DNA of 64,000 nt, from assembly GCA_963662175.1 (NCBI GenBank), contig OY759216.1, positions 48,935,087-48,999,086 on the forward strand, written 5' to 3'. The translations under genes and the position numbers were made by a program. Below, in pieces: positions 10,950 through 24,800 of this stretch (positions are counted from its first letter, which is position 1; each line of letters begins with the position of its first letter). The notes beneath the pieces are model-generated. The model saw only the letters and a program-made list of their open reading frames with translations. It had not been told where the DNA came from and did not search any database. The stretch is from Aradus depressus. Its lineage: Eukaryota > Arthropoda > Insecta > Hemiptera > Aradidae.

Positions 10950-13900
10950 TCATTTCGCTGACAAATTTTCATCTAGTCTCCTCAGCTCTTCCACCAATTT
11001 AGTAATCTAAAAATAAAGAAAAAGAATAATTCAATTGAAATTAGAGTAAATCCCAAAGAACAAAATCTCGATATAAGGACGAAATGACGACGCAATATAA
11101 CACATCTACTCTATAACATATTGTATGATATATCCTTTGAAATTTCTTGCCCGAGACCTTTAATTTGATGTTCAGAGTTACTATTCTGAGAAGAGCCTCA
11201 GTAGTTAGTGTGTAAGCCGACGAATATGTAAGTATATCTCTGAGAAGGGCTTCAGTGGTTAGTGTGTAAGCCGACGAATATGCAAGTATATCTCCGTGGT
11301 TGGTGGTTAGTATTGCTAATAATAATAAATAGCTAGTATCTTGAAGTTTAAATATAGAAGTAGACTCAATAAATATGTCCTATAAAAATTTTTTGACAAA
11401 AACCATGTTACCATAAAGAAAAGATAAATTATAGATACCTACTGATGATTGGAGTAATTTCCGAAAATGGTAGTTTTCAAAAAGCAAAAAATAAATGGGA
11501 GAAGTGATGTGATAAATATTTTATATAAGAATTTTCATACACAACCCAAAAGTTAAAAAAAGTACACAAGGACAAACCCACCAGCCTGTGGCCGTCTGAG
11601 GAATTGTCTTTTTCTTATTTACCATATTCAGTATTTACAGTGATGCAAACTTGAACTAATGTCAAAAAAAAAAAGTTTTTCAAAACCAAAAATTGATCCG
11701 AGCCAAAAGTCTGTCCCTCCCAAAGGCGCCCGTCTGACCTCCCGGAAGACAGGAGATTCCCCAGGAAGTGAGCCCAGTCCTCAGCAGTTCCCTCGCCCTC
11801 TCATCATCCCGTCTAGTCCCATTCCTCAGGTAACGTGTTTCGCTCAAGTCTATCTGCAACTCTTCAGATTTTCTTATCAACTCCCCTCGGACCTAACTGA
11901 CGGAGTTAAAATCAAAATGGTCCAAGTGACATTTTTGAAAATTTTTCATTAAGTGCATAATCGGGTACAAAAATGATAGTTCTGTCCAGGAAAAAGTTGT
12001 ACAAGTGAAATCCTAGCCAGTGGTGAGATCTAGTGGCAAATCACTTATTCCATTTTGGTGAGGTAAACAAATAACTTACAACATATCAATATTGACCTTG
12101 AAATTAGGATTTTTATTAAATTTTATGGTTTGCTAACAGTAACTTTCACCATAGAAGCAGAAGACAAAATAATTCCGGTTTCGATAAATTATAGATTTTT
12201 TAAATCAGTTAAGCACTTAATGCACATGGACTTGAAAAATAAAATAAAACTTGTTTATTTGATATATTGTCTTATTTCACTAACTATATACATATACATG
12301 GGAGTACTTTCGGTATTTCTACCATCCTCAGCCAAAAGCATAAGAGATAAGACAGTCTTATCTCTTATGCTTTTGGCTGAGGATGGTAGAAATACCGAAA
12401 GTACTCCCATGTATATGTATATAGTTAGTGAAATTAGACAATATATCAAATAAACAAGTTTTATTTTATTTTTCAAGTCCATTTGAATTATTTCACAATA
12501 TCTCTGCAATAATGTCAGTTTTCACTTAATGCACAGTTTCTTCAAAGATTTAAATTGTCACTTAGATCATTTTGATTCTATCCCCGTCTTATACAAATGC
12601 TTGTTCCTGGTAAAAGGCCATTCATTGCTTTAAAACTCATGCGTGCTGAACTAATCGTTCGTATTACCTTGAATTGATTCGATTTTTGAACTTTCTCCGG
12701 TGCTTTTTGATAACCCTCATGGGAAGTCATTTTTAGTAATTTGTCTAGCTTAGCTTCCAATTTTCTTTTGACCTCTTCCAACGTATCTTTTTTTAATTGA
12801 TTCTCCTTTTTTATAGATTCCTAAAATTAAAATTAGGAAAGTTGATGAAATTGGGTGATAAGTTCTTTGGAGAAATGTCCAATGGGTTCAATATAATAAA
12901 GCTTTATCTAGGAAAATGTTTAGAACCAGCTTGAAAGTTATCGATTTCGAAGAAAGCAACCATAATTCGGAACAAATTCTGACCTTGATTGGCGAACCAC
13001 TTTCAATTAATGGCAAAAAAAAATGACATTCTGAACTTATCTAATATACTAAAATGAAAAGATTGTTTTTGGTCTTGCGGATTCAATTGTTGTCATTTAT
13101 TGTAACCCAAAAGATATGATTGTGAATTTATAATATTGAACCTAGGGCGAGCACAAAAGCGATGAACATTTTCATTATTTTCATAAAAAAATTAGGGTAC
13201 ATAGTAATCAACCTATCGAACCAGATCTAAAAGAATTTGATAGAGATGATGCTGTAGTAAGTATTTTAGTAACTTTCCATTGAACAAGCAGCAAATATGA
13301 ATGTACGGCGGAAGACAACAACTAACTATAGTGAAATACAGCTGATGTATATGAGAAAGCATTCTCCTGAGAACGATATAATAACAATATTAGTTGTGGC
13401 CAACATAAGTCTTTCTTATACCAAGGAGAGAGATCACTTCCCTCACCTCCCCATCTCAAATTAATTTCAAACTGGCACTACTGGGTATACGAAAGTCTGT
13501 TGGCATCAGCGGTGTTCTTTGCTTCATTAAACAGCGTAATTCTTAGTGTCCTTCTTATACGCAGTGATGCCAGTTGAGAGGAGGAAGGATGGAGGGATCT
13601 GAAGTCTCTGTACGCAGAAGTTAGAGGCAGGAATAAGATTCACACTTTTTAAGCTCTGCGGCTAGATAAAAAGACAGGAAATGCAAAACTCAGCGTGTAA
13701 TAATTAACAGAAACTGGAAGTAAGGTGCTACATCTCGGCATATCTCGGATTTTAATGAACGAAGACAAATATTTTGTGGTTTCTGAGTTAGAGCACCCAC
13801 AAAGTTCCAGTCATAAAAATGGTCAAATCGTGTTCAGGGATCCTTGAAATGTGAAATTCCGTTGAACACTTGACTTCGAATTAACAATACTTCCTTATAC

Positions 13901-16900
13901 CTTAGTATAGGAATACCTTAATGTAGGAAAGTAAAAAATAAATACCGTGGTTCTAAGATGAACAAGGGTACCTTCTTCAATCTTCTCCTTCGTAAAATCA
14001 CTTTCTGTTGTAGGAACACCAAATTTAATGGTGCTTTTAGACAGAGTTTCTAGAACTTCGTGATTATCCAAAATGATATTTTCATTGGTTGAAATCCAAA
14101 CTGAAATAACAATGCAAATTCTTATGTTCACTCTCAAGACTACTATTATCGATAGTTACTAAAATTCTAGCTTCGTACACACTGCGACACCTCGAAACAC
14201 TTAAGTCTAGAGGAGTTGCAGCTGTGCCGTATAGCAACTTTTGAGGCTAAAGAATGTGTCAACAAGAAGTGTGACGTGTGCCTGCACCACTCTAGACTTC
14301 AGATAGATTGAAAGTTCACCAGGCCATGGGCAGTTTGTGTGGCGATTAAAAGAAAACCTCGAAAACGAGAAAGAAAATTGTGGACAAGGGATAACTAAGA
14401 CTTGGTAACGAAAGATTATGGCAATGATGAAGAAAAAAGATAATGGTATAAGAAATTCTATTTCGCAAGGTGAAAGACTGGCATTAAAATTACGATTTAT
14501 ATAGACATTAACATACGATAACTTTGCAATTGGATCATTTTAATTAGGACACATTCCATATGGTTCCTTCCGGTTTCAATATATTTATGTTTTCTTGGTC
14601 TAGCTACACCAGGGCGCTGAACATAGTAACTGAACAGATCAGAAAAAATCTCGAATAGTTGTATTATTTCAACCACACAAACAGAAAATGTGAAAGCTTC
14701 AAACAACACGTATGATCAACAAAATCATCTATTATCATATTTAAAAAGAGAATAAAGACAAAGGAGAACAATAAAACTAATTAATTACCTTCTGCATCCT
14801 TTTTACTGATTTTATTATCTAGTTTTAGTCGACGAATGACCTGAACTATCCTTAATAGATATTGCACAGTTTCCTTAAAAATTGGTTCGTCCATCTATAA
14901 AACGAAAAGAATAATAAAAATATAATAATAATAATACAATTGTAGTATATTTTCTCTTAAGTGTAATAAATAGACGTGAGATTTCGTAAAATCGAGAGAC
15001 TGAATACAGAAAAAAAAATGCTTGAGGCATCGTCCCGACAAAATTCTTTTTGAATTTGACTTATTTTTGTACTAATTTTCTTTTCACTTTTTTGAAATTG
15101 TATTAAGAACTTGAAATTAATAAAACATATATTAAAGTGATTATCCGAAGAGGTAAAGCACTGGCTGAAAAAAGGATCAACGAATTTTAAAGACTGCGGC
15201 AACTCGCAACATGAATCACGTCTCTCGACAAGGCGAACGGACTGAAAGCTGAGGAGTAGATCTCAATACTAAAGACCTACAGCGGTTTGTAAATATTGAA
15301 ATTAACTGCATACCTGCTCACATGTCGGAAAGGAAGTGTTAAAAACAGATTTCTCAGCATTTCCTGACAATCTCTGGTAAAGTTGTTCCGATATAAACGG
15401 CATGACGGGAGCCAAACATTTAACAGACGTTAGCAAGCAGTAGAGCAACACATGGAGAGCTACTTGTGATTCCTGGCAGTCTCCTCGTTGGAGCAATGTT
15501 TTAACGCTTTCCTAGAAAAGTAAGGTCCTATGAATATGTTCAAAATTTAGAGGAAATGTTTTGACTACAACCAGGGCAGACCCAAGGAAACTAGGCGCCA
15601 TAGACGAACGACCAGTGTTTTTGCAAAAAGTCTATTTGTCTGTGCGTGTGTTATTAATACGATTCCAGTCAAAAGCTAAGTGGATCAAAATCAAATTTTG
15701 GTGGGATATTTGAGACGTAAATAGGAAGTACCTATTTGCTTTGGGAGGAAATCGGCGCATATGCAGAAGCGATATATGCTATAACTTCGTTTTTCAAACC
15801 GAACGGTATACTGTTCAGAACAAATTATTTTTCTATTAATTTTTTCCAAAGAAAGTTAGTTACTTCTCTGATCCTTGTAGTTTCGTGCTTTGAATAATTT
15901 AAATGGGTTTTCTATAATAATTCTCATAATTTTTTTTAAGATTTTCACAGAAACGTAACTAGTTTTAATACCTACTAGATAAATTAAAGAATGCTAAAGT
16001 AGTGGAATTGGAGAGGTTCCGTCGCCCAAATTGCTGGAATTCTCAAATTAAATACACCTTCTAATTGAAAACTTGCAAAAAAAATAAGGGTAACTAATTT
16101 AGAATTATTTGGTAATGTATTTTTCACTGAAGACAAAAACATAATAATGTCAAACTTACAATGTACACATCACACAGACTAGATCGAACAAAATCGTGTA
16201 TGGCAGCTGTAACTTTAAAAAAATTTTCTTCTCCAAGAGACTTATTTATGATGTGGACCATCTCATTGAGTTCTTCTAGAATCCACTTCTCCATTAGATT
16301 CAGTAAATATGAATCAGGCAATTTTCCATTATGGTCAACATCCAGTGAGATTTTATTGGTCCATGATAAGGCAAAATTACAGGCTTGCCACAATTTGTTG
16401 CAAAAGAGTCTATTTTCATAACATTCTTTAATATCAAAATTTACATACTGACCTGTAATATAATAAAAAAATTGTAATAAGGAAAAGTATTATGTATGTA
16501 TGGAAAAGTAATATATAATAATTACTTTTAAAAAACACAGTAAATAAACATACAAACTTTGAATTTTGTTAGAGAGTAGGGTGAACCTTAAAGAATCGAC
16601 TCCACACTCGGGTATCCCAACAGGAAACAGAGAACACATCTCTTGTTCAGCTCTCTTCAGTTCTTCTTCGTTGAACAGTCCTTCTGACAATTTCTTCTTC
16701 AGTTTCTATTTAAAATATTTCTGCGTAATATTATGAACATTATTATTTTTTTTAATATTAATAAATAAAATCAGAATATTTTGAAGAATATTTATGCCTG
16801 ATGATTATAAACGTAGTCAACTTAAAAAATAACATAAATTACGAATGGGGGAGAGAGGGGATGCTTATACTCGCTGTATAAGAGCGATAAAATGCTCTTA

Positions 16901-18854
16901 CTCTTCTATAAGAGTGTTTTCATAGGTGTAAACAAAACGTTCATGAGAGTTAAATTGTAGTTGTGCCGAACAAAACATACAACATTTAAATGAGCAAAAC
17001 TAATTTTTCAAGTTCCACAATGATCACATATGTTTGTGCCCCAAAAGCGGAAACCAACATTGTTTCGAACTGATACGGACTTTTCGAAAAACTAACTTAC
17101 AAAATAAAGTAAGTAAATAACTGTAAAGTAATAATTGTAAACGGAAAAACGCAAACTAGCCGAAATGGGGCAATGCAGGGTAGGTTTTACTTGATATACT
17201 AACATATAAAGAGAACATCTCAAAAACTACAACAGTTTTGGATAATTCTTTCACCGTTGGGAAGATTATTTCTTCCCGGTGGACATAGGCTATACACCTT
17301 CACGCTTTATCAAAAATGCTAAAAGTGAAGCAAGCCGGAGGAGAAAAGGCAGTCCGGGCGCCATTTAATGCATACAGTGCATGAAAAGGCAGTCCGGGCG
17401 CCATTTAATGCATACAGTGCATAAACTGTTAAAGATATATCAAAATGATTTATAGAGGCTATAAGAAGTTCTACAAAGAAGTTAGCGACAGGAAATACCT
17501 TTCTATAACAGATAGCCTTCAATAAGTTTTTATAAAATGTTAACTTATTTCTAAAATTAAGTACCTAATTTGAAGTTATTAACCTGCTAAGTTGAGGAAC
17601 GCGGACATATTGTGGAAACTTGTAATAAATAAATAAAACAAACTAATTTTTGAAATATTGTCTATTCCAATAAATATCTTTAGTGGAATAGACAATATTT
17701 AAAAAATTAGTTTGTTTTATTTATTTGTTATTAACCTGCTTTAAGTTACTTCAGGTGAAGCCGGGTAACCTGCTAGTGCATTATAAATTACATAGACTCT
17801 AAAATGTACACTAAAATAATATTTTTCAAAAAATAGGCTTACATTGAGCTCTTTCCCTTCAATAACATCATTAGGATCAATCACATTTCCTAAACTTTTT
17901 GACATTTTCCTTCCATAAGAATCACAGATAATACCATGCAGTAAAACCTCCTAAAAAGTATACATGTATATTTAATTATCATAACTAATTAATACATGAA
18001 TATGCAACATTACATTTGTTAAATGTCACCTTGAAAGGTAGTTGATCCGTCAGTTCCAAGCCTAACATAACCATCCGAGCAACCCAAAAGAACAATATGT
18101 CGTTGCCAGTGACCAGAACGTTAAGAGGATAGTATTTTGATAAATCTTCAGTCTGAAAAATAAATAAATTATCATAATAATAACGAATGAAAAAAATGTT
18201 TTAATATAAAAAACGAGCAATAATAAAAATATATTTTTTAATTCGTTGTTTTGCGTTACAATTTAGACATTGCGATAATGGTTCAAACATGTTCAGGAGT
18301 CATTGAAACGTGAAATTCCGTTGAAAACTCGGATTTTGGCATGATTACAATACTTCCTTATACTAATGATATAAAAACTTAAAAATGTAATATCATCCTG
18401 AAAAAAAAAAAAAAAAAAAAAAAAACCCAAAATCCGGAGTATATTAAGTCTGTGCGCAAAATAGCAAAAAAGTGTGCTCGCAGACTTATGCATGTCGTGG
18501 AAAACATAGAAAGCGAAGAAAAATTGTTACTTTAGCATAAAAAAATGAATAAAAAAAACCCTACTTGCTTAGGCCAGCCGAAGACTGAGAAGGGTAGAAG
18601 TGCTGAAGAGAACCAGGTATCTATGACATCAGGATCCCTCTCTATGGAATGGAGTTGAGCTGAGTTGGCCATGGCTAAAGTGCGGGCCTCCTCGATACTT
18701 CTTGCTCTCACCCAGAACTCCCCAGTGTCGGTCCTGCATAGGTAGAACGGGGTCTGATGGCCCCACCATACCTGTCTCGAGATGCACCAGTCTCTACAAC
18801 AATCATTGTTATTCAATCAGAATTTGTCTGCCTTATATATATAATATAATAATC

Positions 18855-18896
<42 letters not shown>

Positions 18897-21800
18897 ATTT
18901 TATTTTCTAAAAGTGGGTCTTAGATTGAAGATCAAAAAGTCGAACATTGAAAATATTTGTTTGTTGTCCACCATTTCATCGAACTTGAGTTGAACACTAT
19001 TGCTGTTGATCGTTAATCACGTTTAGACGTTATTTGACAGCTAGTATTTGCCGAGCAACGTTGGAAACTCCAGTTAGTATGTGCCGGGCAACTAATATTT
19101 CAAATTCTTAATGAGCCACGGGCTTTACAGAAACAAGCTTAAAAAAGATAGCGTGTACATCTGACGTAAATAAATAAATTAAAAAACATTTCGAAACTAA
19201 TGAAGTATTTGATTTTTTTTGGTTTAGCATCCTTATATAGCAACTCAGGTTTTCTACAGGTTGCTAAACCTTTCTAGTTCTTTCTGCTGCTCCAGACTTC
19301 ACTGCAACGACAGTTGTTTGCTCCCTTTAATTTATTCCATATTATTCATAGAAAATATATCACCAGGGATATCATGTAACAGCTAATTTAGAATTTCACA
19401 GGGAAGTTTTTTGTTTGTGATTGTAGAAGGCAAAATTGTCTGTTTTCCTATTCTGCTAAGTGCCCAATTAGTAAATAGAACATAATTGAATCATCTTATA
19501 TAAATACATAAATATACTTACTCAATAGTTTCAAGCCATGAGAACCAATTATTACAGTACTTCTCAGGTTTAATAACCAACTGTCCATCCTTTACGGCAG
19601 CAATAGCCCTGTTGGCCATATCTTTGCATTTAATGAACCTAAATTATAACAAAAATAAAATACTATAAATGAACAATAATACATTTGTTAATAGTTGATA
19701 AGCGAATACTTTCTCTTACAGTTTGAAATTAAGTCAGAGCTTATTTTAAGTTCATTGATTCCGTTGGGTTAATTTTTTTTTTTTGATTCATTCCATGATT
19801 TCACGAAAATGAGTTTAAATGAAGAATCGAGGTACTGCTTTGACACCCCATAAATAAGACGTTACCTCGAACTTCATTATTATACATACGACAATAAGTT
19901 AATAATAAAATGCCTTATCCATTCATAATATTACATGGAATAAGAAAACTGATAATAACAAAATGATTGAGCGGTAAGTAGATCCGGTCAGTAAACCTCC
20001 CATTCTTTTAAGCTAAATGTATTCACAAAGCAAACAAGATACTGTCCCATCCTTGCGAAGAAAGTTCACTCAACAAGTTACAGCCATCACTCTCTTTCTC
20101 TTGCTTCCAACCGACCAAACTATATTGATTTATTCGAAACTTAAAACCAATTTTTAAATTATTTTATATAGTGTAGTTTATTAGTTAGTGTTCCTCTTAT
20201 ATAGTTAGTATTTCTTCGAATCTGATTACGTCCGGACAAAGCTTATTCGCTCGTTTTATGGAATTAGATAATGTAAGTGTTAAACAGGTTCGTTCTGTTT
20301 TCCTTTTTTCTTTCTTTATTAGTATTGCTCGCCAAAATGTAAATACAATACCATTGTGGACGGACGAGTAGTTCGACGACATCGCGTGTCCTGGAGCAGA
20401 TGGGGATCCGCATCTGGTGAGGGCGGCTTCCCCGCAACAGCCCTTCAGAGGCGAGTCTCTCTGTGATTCTCTCTCGGGCTTCAAACCTCCTCATTCCCTA
20501 AAACAAAAAAGTATTTTGGCTTGAGTCTTCGGTGGGGAGTAGGCTGGCCAAGATAGAAGTGGGCCGCCCCATAGCACAGGCCTAGTCTGCTGTAATATGT
20601 ATCCACTAATCATAATTTAAAACAATGTAATTAGCAGCAGCACACACAAATAACAGTTCTTCATCTGAAGCCAGTTTTTATTTGTGAAACTATGATAATG
20701 TTTCAGCTTTTGTTTCAATACATATGTTAGACAAATCGGAGTCAGTTGGACAAGTCTATGAAGTTGTCGCCGACATGTCTGTAGTATAAAGCTCGTTTAA
20801 AACCATGGATTGTATAACTTTTATAGACATTTAAAATACGGTTTCAGACAGTATGGAATTCCAACTGCCACATATTTGGCCGGTAGAATTTATTATCCTT
20901 CTTTTTTGCTTATTAATATTATTCTATACTGTATGTTTCAGCTATTTGTTTGAAGTTAGAAAAAGCGCATATGTTGCGCGAAATACTGAGCGTGACTATC
21001 GATGATGTTTATGAAAGGTGTGGTGGGCAGGTTATCAGCTCAGAGGTAGCGTGCTAGCCTACTGAGCTCAAGATCGCGGGTTCGTAACTCAGCCGAGTCC
21101 CTTAGATTTTTATCTGGGAGGTTAAAAAAACATTGAAAAGCCGTCCTTCGGATGGGACGTTAAACTTGCCTGTACGATTTCAGTACTCGTACTTAGGTGA
21201 ATAAACCTGGGTAGGCAACATTTCATGACATTCGACGAAAAATCGCTCTGTAATAGGCGATATGACCTCGTAATTAAAACCCAGGTTTGAGTCATAATAA
21301 CTATCTAACTGAAATTAAAAAAATAGAATAACAATTAAAAATTACAATCAAATAAAAACTTACAGCAAATTCACCACAAATATTCTCCATTAATCCTTTT
21401 TCATTGATCACCGATATTTTTGGCAGATTATGAGTTTTGGCAATTTGAAAATCCGTAAGATCATGAGATGGTGTAATTTTAACAGCACCTAGTCAAAAAA
21501 AACGTATATAGTATAAATTGAAAACTGTCGTAGGATATGAATGAGAACACTTCCATATATATAACAACTAGAATGAAATCAGGATATTTGTTACTAAATC
21601 TGAAAATGTTTGTACGCTAAGGAAATATATTTGATATATTCATTTTCGTTTCCATACCAAAATGCAGTTGAGTGGCTCTCCTATAGGCCTACAATGTTTT
21701 AAATTTATTTTTATACTTTTGGATGTTGAGAGCTGATGAATGTCTCCTCTCTTATCAATCTCATCACTTTCATTTTCTGGATAGATTCTTTTGTCGCTAT

Positions 21801-24800
21801 TTTCGGAAACCGCGAGAATTTCTCCAACATGATTTTCAATTTTTTCTTCGTATGCAATATTTTTGCATTTTGGTCCTTGGCAACGGAAACAAATGGCGGA
21901 ACATTTGAGAACAACTTTGCTACAACAGTAAGATGCCCTGCATCCTTTCGTACATTTATAAAATATGGTTTTAAGCGTTTGTCGAACTGAATCTTTGGTT
22001 GGGATATAGAAAGGGGCCGAGCTTCGAGGTTTTTCAACGCCAATCTAGGGGATTCTTGTTGTTTCCCGTATCATGTTTGAATTTGGTAGAATGTACTTCC
22101 TACGTGCAGCCTAAGTAGGAGAAATAGATGCGAGGTTGAAACTATTTTGCGAACAATTCAAATCTAAATTTGCCCAGAGAGTTTTAGCCAAATAAAGTTG
22201 GCCGCTGGCTAGAGAGTAAGAAAATAAGGCAACATTGTTTGTACACATTCTAGATACACTTCTTTCAACTTTTACAAATTGTTTTACTAAGGCCACCATA
22301 TGACAATAATAGATCCATAGTATTACAGCAGATCTGCTTTTCTTGAGTTCAATTAATTAATCAGACAATTTCCGTAAATATTTGGCTGCAAATATTAACC
22401 TAGGAAAGCAACCCCTTTATTGCGTGCAGTTGTGTGAAAATCCTACGCTTCTCGCGGATATAATACGCAAAGGCTCCAATTGACCAATGTGCTTAGGATA
22501 TTTTTTATATACAATTTTATCCTGAATAATATATATAACTATTTTTACCGCAAAAATTTAGGATTGACAACATATTCGCAAAAATTCTTATTTTGGCGTA
22601 TTTTATTCAAACGGCATCGAACGCAGATCTCTTAAGAGACTGGGAAACTTAGTACGTTCATTAAAGACTTAACATAAATCAATAAAAGAGATAACATTTA
22701 ATGTAATAAATTACTGTAAATTATTTCCAGATTGGTTCTTTTTTTACCAGCTGACACTTGGCCTAGTTTACTTTGAAGCTAGCCTGAGGACGTACTCACC
22801 GGTTCCGAATTTGGGATCGACTCTATGATCCAGAACTAGCGGGAGCAGCCTGTCTGCGAAGGGATGTCTGAAGTTTCGGCCCACTAGGTGGCGGTACCTT
22901 TCGTCCTCAGGGTGTACCGCTATGGCCACGTCTCCCAGCATAGTCTCCACCCGGGTCGTCGACACCACTATCTCTTCATCTGCAAGTTTGAACAATATAT
23001 TAACAGCTCAACACAAAATATGTAAAAGAAAACCTTCTGTTTATAAAATACGCTTTTCATATAGAAATGAAGAAGCAGAAACTTTTCAGAAACATAACAG
23101 TTTCAAATAAATTGCATAACTATATAATAAGATTTGTGTATATCTATTGCACGTGAAATCCGCCAAACTTGATAGTTACATGTGCAGGTGATGGCACTGT
23201 GTTATATCTCTTGTACATGTTTTTAGTAATATCAAGTTGGTATATAGAAACAGAAGAATAAAAATGCCATAAAAGTCTTACAAGAAAATTTATTGATATC
23301 TGACCCTATATCGAAATATAGAAGAGCTATGTAATGAAATAATGGCTACTTCCAAAATAAGTGAGTAAGAGAACTTTCCCTTGATGCAAGGGAGAAAATT
23401 ACCATCAGAATAGGGTACATGTTTTTATGATGCTATCTATCTCCATATGAAGAAAAAGAGTCACTGCAATGTAACACATAGTTGAATATATTTTTGTACA
23501 ATTTAAATAATGAATCTAACCGAGTGACCTCAGCTTGAATAGTGTAACTTAAGCCACTGAACTAGCCTACTCTTTCTCCTGGCGCAAATAAAGTTACATG
23601 TCAGTTCTAGTGTTACCTCATCTTTTTAAATCTCAATTTTTTTTAGTGTCTTTAATTAATTTCATTATTTTGTTATTGACAGTAAGCTTGTAACAGTTCA
23701 GTTGCATGCTATACTGTCACGCAAATGTATGTGTTAACCTGATGAGGGGTCTTTGTAGGCAAAGTCTACAAGTGTTCCGAAGGTGACAGGCTGAGAGTAT
23801 CCGGGAAGGGAGAATGAGGTTGGACCATGAATCTCCAGATGTTCCACCTCGATGTCGGATATGGCAGAACTGAGCTCTGGAGACCAGTTGACCAAAGAGT
23901 CACTTCTGTAGATCAGACCTCTGTCCCATAGCCTAACCAGTGCTTCCCTCACTCCCTCCGACTGACTCTGAAAAAAAATATATAGTTCACTCCATACGAA
24001 TTCATTCCACAACTCCCTCTCGATTTCGATGAAATTATCTTTTACTTTGTCCAAACGAATGAAATCGATTTGCCAAGTATTGGGTATTTTTTTTTTCATT
24101 ATGTTTAATTTTTTTATCAACTTATTCATCAAGTTTTACATCTGTTAACAAAATAACCACTTAACCAAACAAACTATTGAAAATCGACAGGTGACGTCTC
24201 CATTGGGTGCTGGATACATATATAAAATGTGTTGATACATTCATTGCATTGGCAGTTATTAGGGTTAACTTAAGTCCCCTCCTCCAGTTTTCCTATCCTC
24301 TCGACTGAAAATCAATATGCCTAGTCGTTCCTATTAGGTTCTGGATTGACAAATCAAATTTCGTGTCAATAAAATGAAATTACTTACTGGATCCATTGTA
24401 AATACTTCTCGAGGCCAATCTAGAGAAGCGCCCAATTTTCGAAGTTGTTTTCTAATAGTCTCACTCTTATCTTTCTTCCATTTCCAAACTTCGTTAATGA
24501 ATTGATCTTTTCCTATATCATGTCTAGACTTTCCTTCTCTCAGCTGGAGTGCTTTTTCAACTATAACCTGGGTCGCGATTCCAGCATGATCCATGCCAGG
24601 CACCCACACCACCTCTTGACCACACATCCGTCTCCTGTGTTAATAAAACAAAGAAAAAGTGGATATAGTACACATTAAAATGATATGAATGATTCATTTA
24701 TTAAAATTAATATATAAGGAGAGAGTGAATATCATACCATCTAACTAAGGTGTCTTGGCTACAGATTGTTAAAGCATGACCAAGATGAAGGGTGCCCGTA

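Noticed and set aside
12130..12509. Two opposite-strand frames encoding the same protein
   Set aside because: They are the two arms of a perfect palindrome, not genes.
21027..21100. tRNA gene
   Set aside because: A and B boxes are present but no cloverleaf with a proper acceptor stem forms by eye, and the same head occurs in other SINE copies.
21711..22043. 110-codon minus-strand frame resembling a small basic protein
   Set aside because: The overlapping frame with the CXC cysteine array is the meaningful one; this is its shadow.
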